Positions 8,354-16,661 of a stretch of 42,561 nt of DNA are shown here, in pieces. Under the pieces are notes generated by a model that did not search any database, was not told the DNA's origin, and saw only the letters and a list, made by a program, of their open reading frames with translations. The position numbers and the translations under genes are program-made. Within the stretch, counting starts at the first letter, position 1. Each line of letters opens with the position of its first letter. The DNA comes from Clostridiales bacterium UBA3758. Its GTDB lineage: Bacteria; Bacillota; Clostridia; Oscillospirales; Oscillospiraceae. The stretch is taken from positions 1 to 42,561 of the forward strand of contig DFGE01000024.1 in assembly GCA_002371675.1 (NCBI GenBank), in the 5' to 3' direction.

Positions 8354-9799
8354 TTATCTTCTGCGCAGAAAGTCCGCGACGATTTCTCTCTCGTCCATAT
8401 GGCGCTTTTCGTGCCCCACTTCCTGGTAATCCTCATGGCCCTTCCCGGCGAGTAATATTACATCACCGGGCCCGGCGTTGTCAATAGCCCAGCCGATCGC
8501 AGCCACGCGGTCACAGATGACCTCGCGCGGCGTCTTGCTCTCGCGCATGCCCGCGAGGATATCCTCAATAATGGCCATGGGTTCCTCCGTGCGGGGGTTG
8601 TCGCTCGTCACGATGCACAGATCCGCGAGCTCCGCGCCGATCCGTCCCATGATGGGGCGCTTGGCATGGTCACGGTCGCCGCCGCAGCCGAAAAGCGCGA
8701 TGAGACGGCCGCGCGTGACGGGTCTGAGCGTCCGCAGCGCGTTCTCCAGCGCGTCCGGCGTGTGGGAATAGTCGATGATGACGGAGTAATCCCCGTCCGT
8801 GGGGACGACCTCCATGCGGCCCTTGACGCCCCTGGCGCTGTTCATGGCCTGGGCGCAGGCGGCAAAGGGAATGCCCTCCAGAAGCCCGACGCCGATGACG
8901 CCGAGGGTGTTATGCACCGAGAAGAGCCCGGGCAGGACGGCGTTCACCTCCGCCGTTTCGCCCTGATACGCGGCGGTGTAGCGCACACCGTCGGCGCGCA
9001 GCGCGATGTTCTCCGCGCTGAGCTCCGCCTCCCGCCCCTGTGCCGAGCAGCGCAGCACCGGGCAGGCGGCACCGGCGATCATATAGTCCGCCCAGGCGTC
9101 GTCCACGTTGAAGGCGGCCGCATCGCAGCGGCCGAAAAGCAGACGCTTAGCCTCGGCATAGGCCTCCATGGTGCCGTGGAAATCCAGATGATCCTGGGTG
9201 AGGTTTGTATAGAGCGCGGTGTTGAAGCGGATGCCCGCCACGCGGTCGAGCACCAGAGCGTGGGAGGAGACCTCCATGACCACATGCGTGCAGCCCGCGT
9301 CCGCCATCTGCCGGAACAGCTTCTGCAGCTCGTAGCTCTCGGGCGTGGTGCGCTCGGAGTGGATGAATTCCTCCCCGATCATGATGCCGTTGGTGCCGAT
9401 GAGGCCGACCTTCGCGCCGAGCGCCTCCTCGAGCATGTGCTTGATGAGGTAGCTGGAGGTGGTCTTGCCGTTGGTGCCGGTGATGCCGATCATGCGCATC
9501 CCGGAGGCCGGATCGCCGAAGAATTCGCGGCTCACGAGCGCGAGGGCGAGGCGGGTATTGTCCGTCAGCACCGTGGGCACATCCTCCGGCTGTTCGTCGA
9601 TGCAGAGCACGGCGGCGGCGCCGTTTTCAAGCGCCTTGGGAATAAAGCGGTGCCCGTCGACGGCGTAGCCCCGCACGGCGACGAACAGATCGCCCGGCTT
9701 CACGGCGCGGGAGTCGTAGCACACCCCACCGATCTCTGTCTCCGGGTCGGCGCTGCCGCCGAGGACGCGGATGCTGCGGATCAGTTCTCTGAGTTTCAT
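8354..9799 (-). CDS. murE: UDP-MurNAc-tripeptide synthetase MurE (probably meso-diaminopimelate-adding)
   Basis: ATP-dependent Mur ligase that adds the third residue of the peptidoglycan stem peptide. The 481-residue product shows the N-terminal UDP-sugar domain with CYDSRAVKPGDLFVA, the ATP loop GITGTNGKTTSSYL (about 104-117), VMEVSSHAL, and the DHLDFHGTMEAY segment. In the C-terminal domain the substrate-selecting motif reads DNPRTEEP; DNPR is the form known from meso-diaminopimelate enzymes rather than lysine enzymes. The ATG at 9799 follows the PBP gene by 39 nt and precedes mraY by 34 nt. The murF gene usually found next is absent. Confidence 0.95.
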   Translation of the reverse strand: MKLRELIRSIRVLGGSADPETEIGGVCYDSRAVKPGDLFVAVRGYAVDGHRFIPKALENGAAAVLCIDEQPEDVPTVLTDNTRLALALVSREFFGDPASGMRMIGITGTNGKTTSSYLIKHMLEEALGAKVGLIGTNGIMIGEEFIHSERTTPESYELQKLFRQMADAGCTHVVMEVSSHALVLDRVAGIRFNTALYTNLTQDHLDFHGTMEAYAEAKRLLFGRCDAAAFNVDDAWADYMIAGAACPVLRCSAQGREAELSAENIALRADGVRYTAAYQGETAEVNAVLPGLFSVHNTLGVIGVGLLEGIPFAACAQAMNSARGVKGRMEVVPTDGDYSVIIDYSHTPDALENALRTLRPVTRGRLIALFGCGGDRDHAKRPIMGRIGAELADLCIVTSDNPRTEEPMAIIEDILAGMRESKTPREVICDRVAAIGWAIDNAGPGDVILLAGKGHEDYQEVGHEKRHMDEREIVADFLRRR

Positions 9800-9838
9800 G
9801 GTAATATCCTCCGGTATAGTCGGATGAATCGGAATTGG

Positions 9839-12166
9839 CTAATAGATGCCCAGCAGGTCCTCGTCGCGGCTGACAAGGCTCACGGACACGATGGCGCCGT
9901 GCTGCAGGGCCGTCCCCGGCGGGACGCTCTGCTCCGCCACATGCTGGCGGCCGGGGTCGTTCACCGGGCTGAGGCTGCGCAGGTAGAGGCCGCTGCGGGA
10001 GAGGAGGTCGCGCGCATCGCAGTAGCGCATGCCGGCCAGATCCGGCATCAGCTCCGTCTCAGCGGAGGGCTGCGCGCCCAGATACAGCAGCACCTCGGTG
10101 CCGCGGGCGATCTGCGTGCCGGCGGCGGGCAGCTGTGCGGTAACGGTATCCCCGCTGCCGAGCGTGCGGCAGCTGAGGCCAGTCTGCTCAAGCTCGTAAA
10201 GCGCAGCATAGTAGCCCTTCCCGCCGAGCGCGGGCATGCGCACATCCCCGGTCGGGCCGTCCCCGTCCGGCTCTGGCTCGATCCCCAGATAGGGCAGGAT
10301 ATCGGCCAGCATGCCGCCCACGAGCGGCGCTGCCATCTGCCCGCCGGAGACATAGACGCCGGAGCGGTTGGAGGGCGTGTCGAGAAAGGCGAGCACGGCG
10401 ACCTGCGGATCGTCGGCCGGGGCGAAGCCGATGAAGGAGACGATATACTCCTTCTGGCCGGTCTGCGCCTCGAGGCTGACCTTTTCGCTGGTGCCGGTCT
10501 TTCCGCCGATGCGGTAACCCGCGACAGCGGCGTTATGCCCCGTGCCCTCCTTCGCGTCGCCCACCACCTGCTCGAGGATCTCGCGCACCGCGGCGCTCGT
10601 CTCCTCGCTGATGACCTGTCTGCGCACATGAGGGCTGCGCTCCCAGACAGTCGCGCCGTCCGGGCCTACAAGGCGGCTGACGACGTAGGGCTCCATGAGA
10701 TAGCCGCCGTTGACGCAGGCGGAGACAGCCGTGATGAGCTGCAGCGGCGTGATCGTGAAGGTCTGGCCGAAGGAGGCCGCCGCGAGCTGGGAGAGATTGC
10801 GCTCGGAGCAAAAGGTGTTTTCGCTCCACCAGATGCTCCCGCTCTCCCCCGCCAGGTCGATACCCGTCACAGCACTGAGCGTATCGTCGGGGTCGCCTGT
10901 GCGGTTGAGGAAGCCGAAGGCCTCGCAGTAATCATAAAAGGTCTCCGCGCCGACGCGCAGACCGATGTTGACAAAAGCTGCGTTGCAGGAGTGCTGCACG
11001 GCCTGGGTTAGATTCTGGCTGCCGTGCCCGCCGTCCTTCCAGCAGCGGATCGGGCTTGTTCTGCCCGGAACGCGCACGCTGCCCGGACAATAGAAGCTGC
11101 TCTCCCGGCTCACGGCGCCCTCCTCGAGCGCCATTGCAAGGGTGATGATCTTGAAGGTTGAGCCGGGCTCGTAGGTATCCGAAAGCGCCTTGTTCCGCCA
11201 CTGGCGCTGCTGCGCCTCACGCAGGATGGCGGCGCGCTCCTCCTCCGTCGCTGCCGCGGCGGCGCGCTGCTGCGCCTCGTCGCTCACCGCCAGAAAGTCG
11301 TTGAGGTCATAGTCGTCCAGCGAGGCCATTGCAAGGATCGCTCCGGTATTCACGTCCATGACAATGGCGCCGGCGCCGTTTTGAATATCGTAGTCCGCCG
11401 CTGCCTGGCGGAGATGCTTTTCCACATAATACTGGATCCCCGCGTCGATCGTGGTGACGAGATCGCAGCCGTCCTGCCCGGGCTCGAAGTCTTCGAAATG
11501 CTCGAACAGCAGCTCCGTTCCGTACGCGTTCGTCGCGCGGAGCGTGCGTCCGCTCGTCCCGGAGAGCGCCTCGTCATAGCGCGCCTCAATGCCCTCGAGG
11601 CCGGTGTTGTCCGTCCCTACGAAGCCGATCAGATGACAGGCCAGCGCGCCGTTGGGATAATAGCGCTTGACGTCCGTCTCCAGGCGCACTCCGTGAAGCC
11701 CATGTTCCAGTTTGAAGGCGCGCACGGCGTCTGCCTGCCCGCGTTCGATCCTGCGCGCGACCGTCACATACCAGGAGCCGGTCTGCGCGGTCTTTTTCAG
11801 CACCTCGTTGTAGTCGAGCCCCAGGATCTCCGCGAGGCCGCGGGCGATAAGCTCCGGGTTCTCCCCATTGCGCTCGATCTCGGCGGGGCTGAGATAGACG
11901 TTCTCCACCGAGGCGCTCACAGCGAGCGCGTTGCCGCGGCGGTCGTAAATCGTTCCGCGCGCAGGCGCGGTCGGCACCTCGCGAAGCTGCTGGGCGAGTG
12001 CAAGCGAAGCATAGCGCTCGTGATCGACGATCTGGAGCTTGTACAGCCGCGCCAGCAGCAGTATAAACGCCGCAATGCCGCACATTGCCATCAGGAACAA
12101 TGTGCGGCGATACATTTGACGGTTCGGCCCGGGCAAAGCTGAGCGCTCCCCTACGGCTGCTTTCAT
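9839..12166 (-). CDS. ftsI: Class B penicillin-binding transpeptidase with PASTA domains (PBP2B/SpoVD/FtsI)
   Basis: Membrane-anchored peptidoglycan transpeptidase acting with FtsW at the septum. The 775-residue product has an N-terminal transmembrane helix (about 22-40), a PBP dimerisation domain with ARGTIYDRRGNALAVS, and the catalytic domain. Active-site motifs are STFK (Ser about 336), SCN (about 393-395) and KTGT (about 556-559). Two PASTA-like repeats fill about 640-770, beginning near VRMPALGGKGYYAALYELEQ and ELMPDLAGMRYCDARDLL. An Ala/Glu/Gln-rich insert (about 293-322) precedes the STFK motif. The PASTA tail means it could be the vegetative PBP2B type or the sporulation SpoVD type; sequence alone does not decide. 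The start ATG has only a modest GGTGG ribosome site. Confidence 0.93.
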   Translation of the reverse strand: MKAAVGERSALPGPNRQMYRRTLFLMAMCGIAAFILLLARLYKLQIVDHERYASLALAQQLREVPTAPARGTIYDRRGNALAVSASVENVYLSPAEIERNGENPELIARGLAEILGLDYNEVLKKTAQTGSWYVTVARRIERGQADAVRAFKLEHGLHGVRLETDVKRYYPNGALACHLIGFVGTDNTGLEGIEARYDEALSGTSGRTLRATNAYGTELLFEHFEDFEPGQDGCDLVTTIDAGIQYYVEKHLRQAAADYDIQNGAGAIVMDVNTGAILAMASLDDYDLNDFLAVSDEAQQRAAAAATEEERAAILREAQQRQWRNKALSDTYEPGSTFKIITLAMALEEGAVSRESSFYCPGSVRVPGRTSPIRCWKDGGHGSQNLTQAVQHSCNAAFVNIGLRVGAETFYDYCEAFGFLNRTGDPDDTLSAVTGIDLAGESGSIWWSENTFCSERNLSQLAAASFGQTFTITPLQLITAVSACVNGGYLMEPYVVSRLVGPDGATVWERSPHVRRQVISEETSAAVREILEQVVGDAKEGTGHNAAVAGYRIGGKTGTSEKVSLEAQTGQKEYIVSFIGFAPADDPQVAVLAFLDTPSNRSGVYVSGGQMAAPLVGGMLADILPYLGIEPEPDGDGPTGDVRMPALGGKGYYAALYELEQTGLSCRTLGSGDTVTAQLPAAGTQIARGTEVLLYLGAQPSAETELMPDLAGMRYCDARDLLSRSGLYLRSLSPVNDPGRQHVAEQSVPPGTALQHGAIVSVSLVSRDEDLLGIY

Positions 12167-12222
12167 GGCGCCACCCCCCGCGAAACGAATGCTTTGTTCA
12201 TTCTATTCGCGTACCCGGCGGC

Positions 12223-12504
12223 TTATTCCTCCGGCATCGGGAGCGTGACGATCTGCGAGGGCGTACAGGGCTGCATGCCGAGCGCGGCGGCGCGGCGCGC
12301 AAGCTCCGGCAGGCTCACGCTCTGCTCATAGGCTACGGAGAGCGCTGCGTTCTCGGCGCGCGCGGTCTCCAGCTCCCGGGAGAGCACAGCGGCGCGGTCA
12401 TTCAGCGCCGTGAGGCGCACGCACGACAGCAGACTCAGCAGCAGAAGCATAGCAGAAAAGGCAATAATTATCAAGAGGAACAGGGCTTCTTCCCGCTGCT
12501 TCAT
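12223..12504 (-). CDS. ftsL: FtsL-like cell division protein
   Basis: Small bitopic divisome protein of the FtsL/DivIC type, 93 residues. A short cytoplasmic start MKQREEA is followed by one transmembrane helix (about 8-28) and a predicted extracellular coiled coil (about 30-62, LTALNDRAAVLSRELETARA). A tail ending in a Leu/Pro-rich segment completes it. FtsL sequences are poorly conserved, so the call rests on architecture and on position between rsmH and the PBP gene, the standard place. Only 4 nt separate it from the rsmH stop. Confidence 0.82.
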   Translation of the reverse strand: MKQREEALFLLIIIAFSAMLLLLSLLSCVRLTALNDRAAVLSRELETARAENAALSVAYEQSVSLPELARRAAALGMQPCTPSQIVTLPMPEE

Positions 12505-12508
12505 GCCC

Positions 12509-13447
12509 TCACACCCTCTCCGCCACGCGGAGCTTCGCGCTGCGGGCGCGGGGATTTCTCTCTATTTCCTCTTCGCTCGGCAGGATCGGCTTGCGGCTCA
12601 CGCTGCGCAGCGTCCTGACAAAGCCGCAGGTGCACACGGGAGCTTCCCGCGGGCAGGTGCAGCCGTTCTCCCTCGCTGCGATCCCGGATTTCACGATCCG
12701 ATCCTCCAGCGAATGAAAGCTGATTACGCAAAGCCGCCCGCCCGGATTGAGCTTGTCCGGCGCGGTGGCGATCATGCGTTCGACCTCGCCCAGCTCATCG
12801 TTCACGGCAATGCGGATAGCCTGGAAGCTGCGTTTGGCCGGATGCTGTTTCTCGCGCAGCGCCTGCGCGGGGAGCGCGGATTTGATGAGGGCGACAAGCT
12901 CCATTGTCGTCTCGATGGGCTTCTGCTCGCGCGCGCGGGCAATGGCTGCGGTGATGCGTCGCGCGTAGCGCTCCTCGCCGTAGTCCCAGAAAATGCGGTT
13001 GAGCCTCTCCTCCGGCCAGCTGTTCACGACCTCATAGGCCGTGAGCGCGGCAGAGCCGTCCATGCGCATGTCCAGCGGCGCGTCCTGCATATACGAGAAG
13101 CCGCGCTCCGCCTCGTCCAGCTGCGGGGAGGATACGCCAAGATCGAACAGCATCCCGTCCACGCCCTCGATCCCCAGCTCGTCGAGGATATCGCAGGCGT
13201 CGCTGAAATTGCCGTGCACCAGCGTGACGCGCTCGGCAAAGGGAGCAAGGCGCCGTCCCGCGCGCGCAATCGCTGTCTCGTCCCGGTCAATGCCGATGAG
13301 GCGCCCGCTTGTGAGGCGGGAGGCAATCTCAAACGAGTGCCCGCCGAGGCCGAGCGTCCCGTCAAGATAGATTCCGTCCGGGCGGATGTTCAGATTCTCG
13401 ATGCACTCGCGCAGCAGCACGGAGACATGTACGGCCTCGTTCATCAA
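12509..13447 (-). CDS. rsmH: 16S rRNA (cytosine1402-N4)-methyltransferase RsmH
   Basis: SAM-dependent methyltransferase that modifies C1402 in the decoding centre of 16S rRNA. The 312-residue product has HVSVLLRECIENL, the SAM-binding DGTLGLGGHS loop (about 29-38), DGMLFDLGVSSPQLD, the LNRIFWDYGEERYARRI helix region, and RIAVNDELGEVERMI, all hallmark segments of the MraW family. It overlaps the mraZ stop by 4 nt (ATGA), so translation is probably coupled. It is the second gene of the dcw cluster, its usual place. Confidence 0.96.
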   Translation of the reverse strand: MMNEAVHVSVLLRECIENLNIRPDGIYLDGTLGLGGHSFEIASRLTSGRLIGIDRDETAIARAGRRLAPFAERVTLVHGNFSDACDILDELGIEGVDGMLFDLGVSSPQLDEAERGFSYMQDAPLDMRMDGSAALTAYEVVNSWPEERLNRIFWDYGEERYARRITAAIARAREQKPIETTMELVALIKSALPAQALREKQHPAKRSFQAIRIAVNDELGEVERMIATAPDKLNPGGRLCVISFHSLEDRIVKSGIAARENGCTCPREAPVCTCGFVRTLRSVSRKPILPSEEEIERNPRARSAKLRVAERV

Positions 13448-13860
13448 AACTCCAGTTCCTCCAACACGGCGGCAATATTCTCCGGCGTCGTCTCCTGTGC
13501 GAAGACCTCACTCCAAAGCTCGCTGTCCCAGAGTTCGGCGTGGTTGTTGCAGCCGACGACGGTGACGTTTTTCTTCAGCCCTGCATAATCCCGCAGCATC
13601 TGCGGCAGCAGCGCGCGGCCCTGACTGTCCAGCTCGCAGCGGGCAGCGTGCGCAAAGAGCGGGCGCATCCTGCGCTGCTTGACATAGGGCATCGCGCTGA
13701 CCTTATCCGAAAGTGCCGCCCAGTTTTCCCCGCTGTACGCGCACAGACAGCGGTCCATGGATATCGTGATGAAAAAAACCTCGCCCAGCTCGTCCCGGAG
13801 CTTGGCAGGTATAAACAAACGTCCCTTATTGTCAAGGGAGTGCTGATATTCGCCTGTCAC
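13444..13860 (-). CDS. mraZ: Transcriptional regulator MraZ
   Basis: DNA-binding regulator with two SpoVT-AbrB-like swapped-hairpin domains; in other bacteria it binds TGGG-type repeats in front of its own operon and represses it. The 138-residue product has GEYQHSLDNKGRLFIPAKLRDELG in the first half and ARCELDSQGRALLPQMLRDYAGL in the second, the expected duplicated pattern. The start is a GTG at 13860 preceded by a G-run. It is the first gene of the dcw cluster. Three correctly spaced MraZ boxes lie just upstream (13891-13915), which strongly supports autoregulation. Confidence 0.95.
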   Translation of the reverse strand: MTGEYQHSLDNKGRLFIPAKLRDELGEVFFITISMDRCLCAYSGENWAALSDKVSAMPYVKQRRMRPLFAHAARCELDSQGRALLPQMLRDYAGLKKNVTVVGCNNHAELWDSELWSEVFAQETTPENIAAVLEELEF

Positions 13861-13890
13861 GCAAATCCCCCCGATTGTCCTCTATTTTGC

Positions 13891-13915
13891 CCCATTTCTC
13901 CCCACTTTTAACCAC
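13891..13915 (-). promoter_or_regulatory. Three MraZ operator boxes
   Basis: Reading the minus strand, GTGGT (13911-13915), GTGGG (13901-13905) and ATGGG (13891-13895) are each separated by 5 nt, a perfect 10-nt period. This matches the known MraZ target of TGGG-type repeats spaced by 5 nt. They lie between the predicted start of transcription (near 13920) and the mraZ start codon, so bound MraZ would block early transcription. Confidence 0.8.
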
Positions 13916-13926
13916 TTGACAAGTTC

Positions 13927-13955
13927 ATTATAGGGGGGCTTATTTGAAAAATCAA
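13927..13955 (-). promoter_or_regulatory. sigma-A promoter of the dcw cluster
   Basis: On the minus strand, TTGATT (13950-13955), a 17-nt spacer, then a perfect TATAAT (13927-13932). The start would be near 13920, immediately followed by the MraZ boxes. Confidence 0.82.
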
Positions 13956-14107
13956 GTGAAACTTTTTGTCTTTTTTTGTTTCTTTGGATTCATCTTTTGG
14001 GCACAATATCTGCTGTTTTTCGGGCAAAAAATACCTATATATCGTTTTCCCGCAAAACGCTCCGGCTCTTCGGTGGCGAAAATCGAAAAATTCCCGCGTA
14101 AGATACA

Positions 14108-14136
14108 TTGTCTTTGAGATAATCTTGTGTTAAAAT
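14108..14136 (+). promoter_or_regulatory. sigma-A promoter of the 5'-nucleotidase gene
   Basis: TTGTCT (14108-14113), a 17-nt spacer, and TAAAAT (14131-14136). The leader before the ATG at 14169 is short. About 150 nt of AT-rich sequence without other features separates it from the divergent mraZ promoter. Confidence 0.72.
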
Positions 14137-14168
14137 ATGTTTATCCTTATGAAAAGAGAGGTTATTCC

Positions 14169-15977
14169 ATGAAAAAGAAACTCCTCGCATTTCTCCTGCT
14201 GGCCGCGCTGCTGCTTCTTGCAGCCTGCGGCAACGCGGCTCCTGCCGCTGTCGCGCCCGAGAAGGAGGCTCCTGCTGAAGCGCCCGCCGAAGCAGCTCCT
14301 GCCGAAGAGGCTCCCGCTGAGGAAGCCCCTGCTGAAGAGGCGCCTGCTGAGGAAGCTCCCGCTGAGGAAGCCCCTGTTCCCGAGATCGAGCCCTCCGGTG
14401 ACATTGTTGTGCTCTTCACGAGCGACGTGCACTGCGGCGTCGACCAGGGCTTCGGCTATGCCGGCCTCCAGCAGATCCGCGACTACCTCGTCGCCCAGGG
14501 AGACGCCGTGATCCTCGTTGACGACGGCGACAGCATCCAGGGCGAGCCCATCGGCACCATGACCAAGGGCGAAGCCATTGTCAAGCTCATGAACGAGATG
14601 GGCTACGAGGTCGCCATCCCCGGCAACCACGAGTTCGACTACGGCATGGAAGCCTTCCTCACGCTGACTGAGGAAGCCGAGTACGACTACATCAGCTGCA
14701 ACTTCAACCGCGACGGCGAGCTGGTCTTCAATCCCTACGTCATCAAGGAGCTCGCCGGCCACAAGGTCGCCTTTGTAGGCGTTACCACCCCCAAGACTCT
14801 GACCTCCTCCACCCCGCGCTACTTCCAGGATGAGGAAGGCAACTTCATCTACGGTTTCTTCCAGGACGAGACCGGCGAGGGTGTCTACTCTGCCGTCCAG
14901 ACCGCTGTTGACGCCGCCCGCGAAGAGGGCGCCGAATACGTGTTCGTGATGGCTCACCTCGGCAACGAGGAGGCCTGCCGCCCCTGGACCTATGCCGACG
15001 TGATCGAGAACACCAACGGCATCGACGTCCTGCTTGACGGCCACAGCCATGACACCGACAAGGTCGTCATGAAAAACATGGACGGCGATACCGTCATCCG
15101 CCAGGCCTGCGGCACCAAGCTCAACTGCATCGGCTATGCCCGCATTTCTGCCGACGGCAAGATCGACACCGGCCTCTACAGCTGGCCCAACAAGGACTCC
15201 GCCAGCGCGCTTCTCGGCTTTGACAACGACATGACTGCCGCTGTCGCCGTCGCCTCCGACGAACTCAACGCCAAGCTCTCCGAGGTCGTCGCCAGCTCCC
15301 AGGTCGAGATGACCATCTTCGATCCCGAGGCCACGGATGACTCCGGCAACCCGATCCGCATGGTCCGCCGCGCTGAGACCAACCTCGGCGACCTCTGCGC
15401 CGACGCGTATCTCGCCCAGGGCGAGGCTGACATCGCCTTCGTCAACGGCGGCGGCGTCCGCGCCAACCTCCCCGCCGGCGATATCACGCTCAACGACATC
15501 CTGAAGGTTCATCCCTTTGGCAACGCACTCACCGTCATCGAGGTCACCGGCCAGCAGGTCCTCGACGCGCTTGAGTGGGGCTCCCGCTCCGTTCCCAATG
15601 AGCTCGGCGGCTTCCTGCAGGTAGCGGGTCTGACCTACGAGATCAACACCGAGATCGAGAGCACCTGTGAGGCCGATGAGAACGGCATGTTCGTCAAGGT
15701 CGCCGGCGCGCGCCGCGTCCAGAACGTCATGGTCAACGGCGAGCCCATCGACCCCAAGGCCACCTACACCCTTGCGAGCCATGACTACATGCTGCTCAAC
15801 AACGGCGACGGCTACACCATGTTCGAGGGCTGCAAGGTCCTGCAGGAGTCCGTCAAGCTCGATAACCAGGTTCTCATCGACTACATCACCGAGACGCTCG
15901 GCGGCGTGATCGGCGAGGAGTACGAGAACCCTGTCGGCCAGGGCCGTATCACCATCCTGCAGGCTGAGGAGAAGTAA
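14169..15977 (+). CDS. Surface lipoprotein 5'-nucleotidase / 2',3'-cyclic phosphodiesterase family
   Basis: Predicted extracellular lipoprotein that dephosphorylates nucleotides. The 602-residue product starts with a lipoprotein signal ending LLAAC (lipid-modified Cys20). A low-complexity spacer at about 34-70 has five copies of APAEE. The metallophosphatase domain follows, with VLFTSDVHCG (about 81-90), VDDGDS, PGNHEFDYG (about 151-159) and LDGHSHD. The C-terminal 5'-nucleotidase domain has NLGDLCADAYL, FVNGGGVRANLPAG and SHDYMLLNNGDGY. I chose the ATG at 14169 because it begins the signal peptide and has GAGAGG 7 nt upstream. The gene stands alone, divergent from mraZ, with its own terminator. 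Coding differs from its neighbours in preferring C-ending codons strongly, consistent with high expression. Confidence 0.92.
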   Translation: MKKKLLAFLLLAALLLLAACGNAAPAAVAPEKEAPAEAPAEAAPAEEAPAEEAPAEEAPAEEAPAEEAPVPEIEPSGDIVVLFTSDVHCGVDQGFGYAGLQQIRDYLVAQGDAVILVDDGDSIQGEPIGTMTKGEAIVKLMNEMGYEVAIPGNHEFDYGMEAFLTLTEEAEYDYISCNFNRDGELVFNPYVIKELAGHKVAFVGVTTPKTLTSSTPRYFQDEEGNFIYGFFQDETGEGVYSAVQTAVDAAREEGAEYVFVMAHLGNEEACRPWTYADVIENTNGIDVLLDGHSHDTDKVVMKNMDGDTVIRQACGTKLNCIGYARISADGKIDTGLYSWPNKDSASALLGFDNDMTAAVAVASDELNAKLSEVVASSQVEMTIFDPEATDDSGNPIRMVRRAETNLGDLCADAYLAQGEADIAFVNGGGVRANLPAGDITLNDILKVHPFGNALTVIEVTGQQVLDALEWGSRSVPNELGGFLQVAGLTYEINTEIESTCEADENGMFVKVAGARRVQNVMVNGEPIDPKATYTLASHDYMLLNNGDGYTMFEGCKVLQESVKLDNQVLIDYITETLGGVIGEEYENPVGQGRITILQAEEK

Positions 15978-16010
15978 ATCTTATCCTGCAGCCGCAGCAA
16001 ACTGACTTAA

Positions 16011-16047
16011 CAAAAAAGCAGGCGCACCGCGCCTGCTTTTTTGTCGT
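16011..16047 (+). terminator. Rho-independent terminator after the 5'-nucleotidase gene
   Basis: 16011-16025 pairs with 16029-16043 around a 3-nt loop (15 bp), with a T-run inside the 3' arm. The A-run on the 5' side makes it potentially bidirectional. Confidence 0.85.
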
Positions 16048-16063
16048 CTGCTATGTGACGGAA

Positions 16064-16091
16064 AATGCCCGCGGCACATGCCGCGGGCATT
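16064..16091 (-). terminator. Terminator hairpin of the uvrC-coaD transcript
   Basis: 16064-16076 and 16079-16091 form a 13-bp GC-rich perfect palindrome. On the minus strand it ends in ATTTTCC, 28 nt past the stop of the coiled-coil gene. The T-run is short. Confidence 0.65.
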
Positions 16092-16118
16092 AAGAAATAT
16101 TTGATTTACAGGCGATCC

Positions 16119-16661
16119 TCAGAGGATCTCTTCCTCTTCGTCGTCCTCGCCGAGTTCGGGGATCGTGAACACCGGCTCAGTCTTCGGCTTCGCGGCCGGA
16201 TGGGAAGCGACATTCGTATACTGCTGATGGACGGAGCGGAGCTCCGCAAGAGCCTTGTTGATGACCTCCTCGGTCTCCTTGAGCTTAAACTCGACATACT
16301 CGTTCGCAGTGCGCTTGAGCTCGGCGGTCTTCGATTCGGCCTTTGCGACCATCTCCGCGCTCTTGGCGCGCGCCTGCCGCACGATCTCCTGATCGTCCAC
16401 CAGGATGCGCGCGTGCTCCTCGGCGCTCTTGCGCATGGCCTCGGCCTCGCGCTTGGCGTTGCCAATAAACTCGTCGCGCGCGGCGACCAGGCGCTTGGCC
16501 TCTGCGATGGAGGACGGCAGCGCCGCCTTAACGTCGTTGATGATCTGGAGGGCCTTCTCCCGCTCAATGATGCACTTGTCATTGCCCAGGGGGACGCCCC
16601 AGGCTTCCGTCACCATGATAGCCAAGGAGTCCAACAGCTCAAGAATGTCGTTCTGATCCAT
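16119..16661 (-). CDS. Coiled-coil protein encoded after coaD (DivIVA-like or ATP-synthase-b-like helix)
   Basis: A 180-residue, mostly helical protein that I do not recognise as a defined enzyme. The N terminus (MDQNDILELLDSLAIMVTEA) is followed by a long charged helix (about 35-140) rich in Glu, Lys, Ala and Arg. The tail has PVFTIPEL and a run of acidic residues. Such proteins next to coaD in Clostridia are often labelled ATPase or DivIVA-like on weak coiled-coil similarity; no nucleotide-binding motif is visible here. The ATG at 16661 overlaps the coaD stop as TAATG, with GGAGG correctly spaced, so the two are translationally coupled. An upstream in-frame start at 16676 is less likely. 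The function could be scaffolding at the membrane, but that is a guess. Confidence 0.75.
   Translation of the reverse strand: MDQNDILELLDSLAIMVTEAWGVPLGNDKCIIEREKALQIINDVKAALPSSIAEAKRLVAARDEFIGNAKREAEAMRKSAEEHARILVDDQEIVRQARAKSAEMVAKAESKTAELKRTANEYVEFKLKETEEVINKALAELRSVHQQYTNVASHPAAKPKTEPVFTIPELGEDDEEEEIL

Noticed and set aside
4849..8487. Very long plus-strand open frame opposite murA, murG, ftsW and mraY
   Set aside because: It mirrors four well-identified genes on the other strand, is full of Arg, His, Glu and Gln, has no domain or ribosome site, and is a by-product of GC-rich codon use.
14130..15782. 550-codon minus-strand frame opposite the 5'-nucleotidase
   Set aside because: Low-complexity Val/Ala/Asp/Gly translation; the plus-strand gene has complete catalytic motifs, promoter and terminator.
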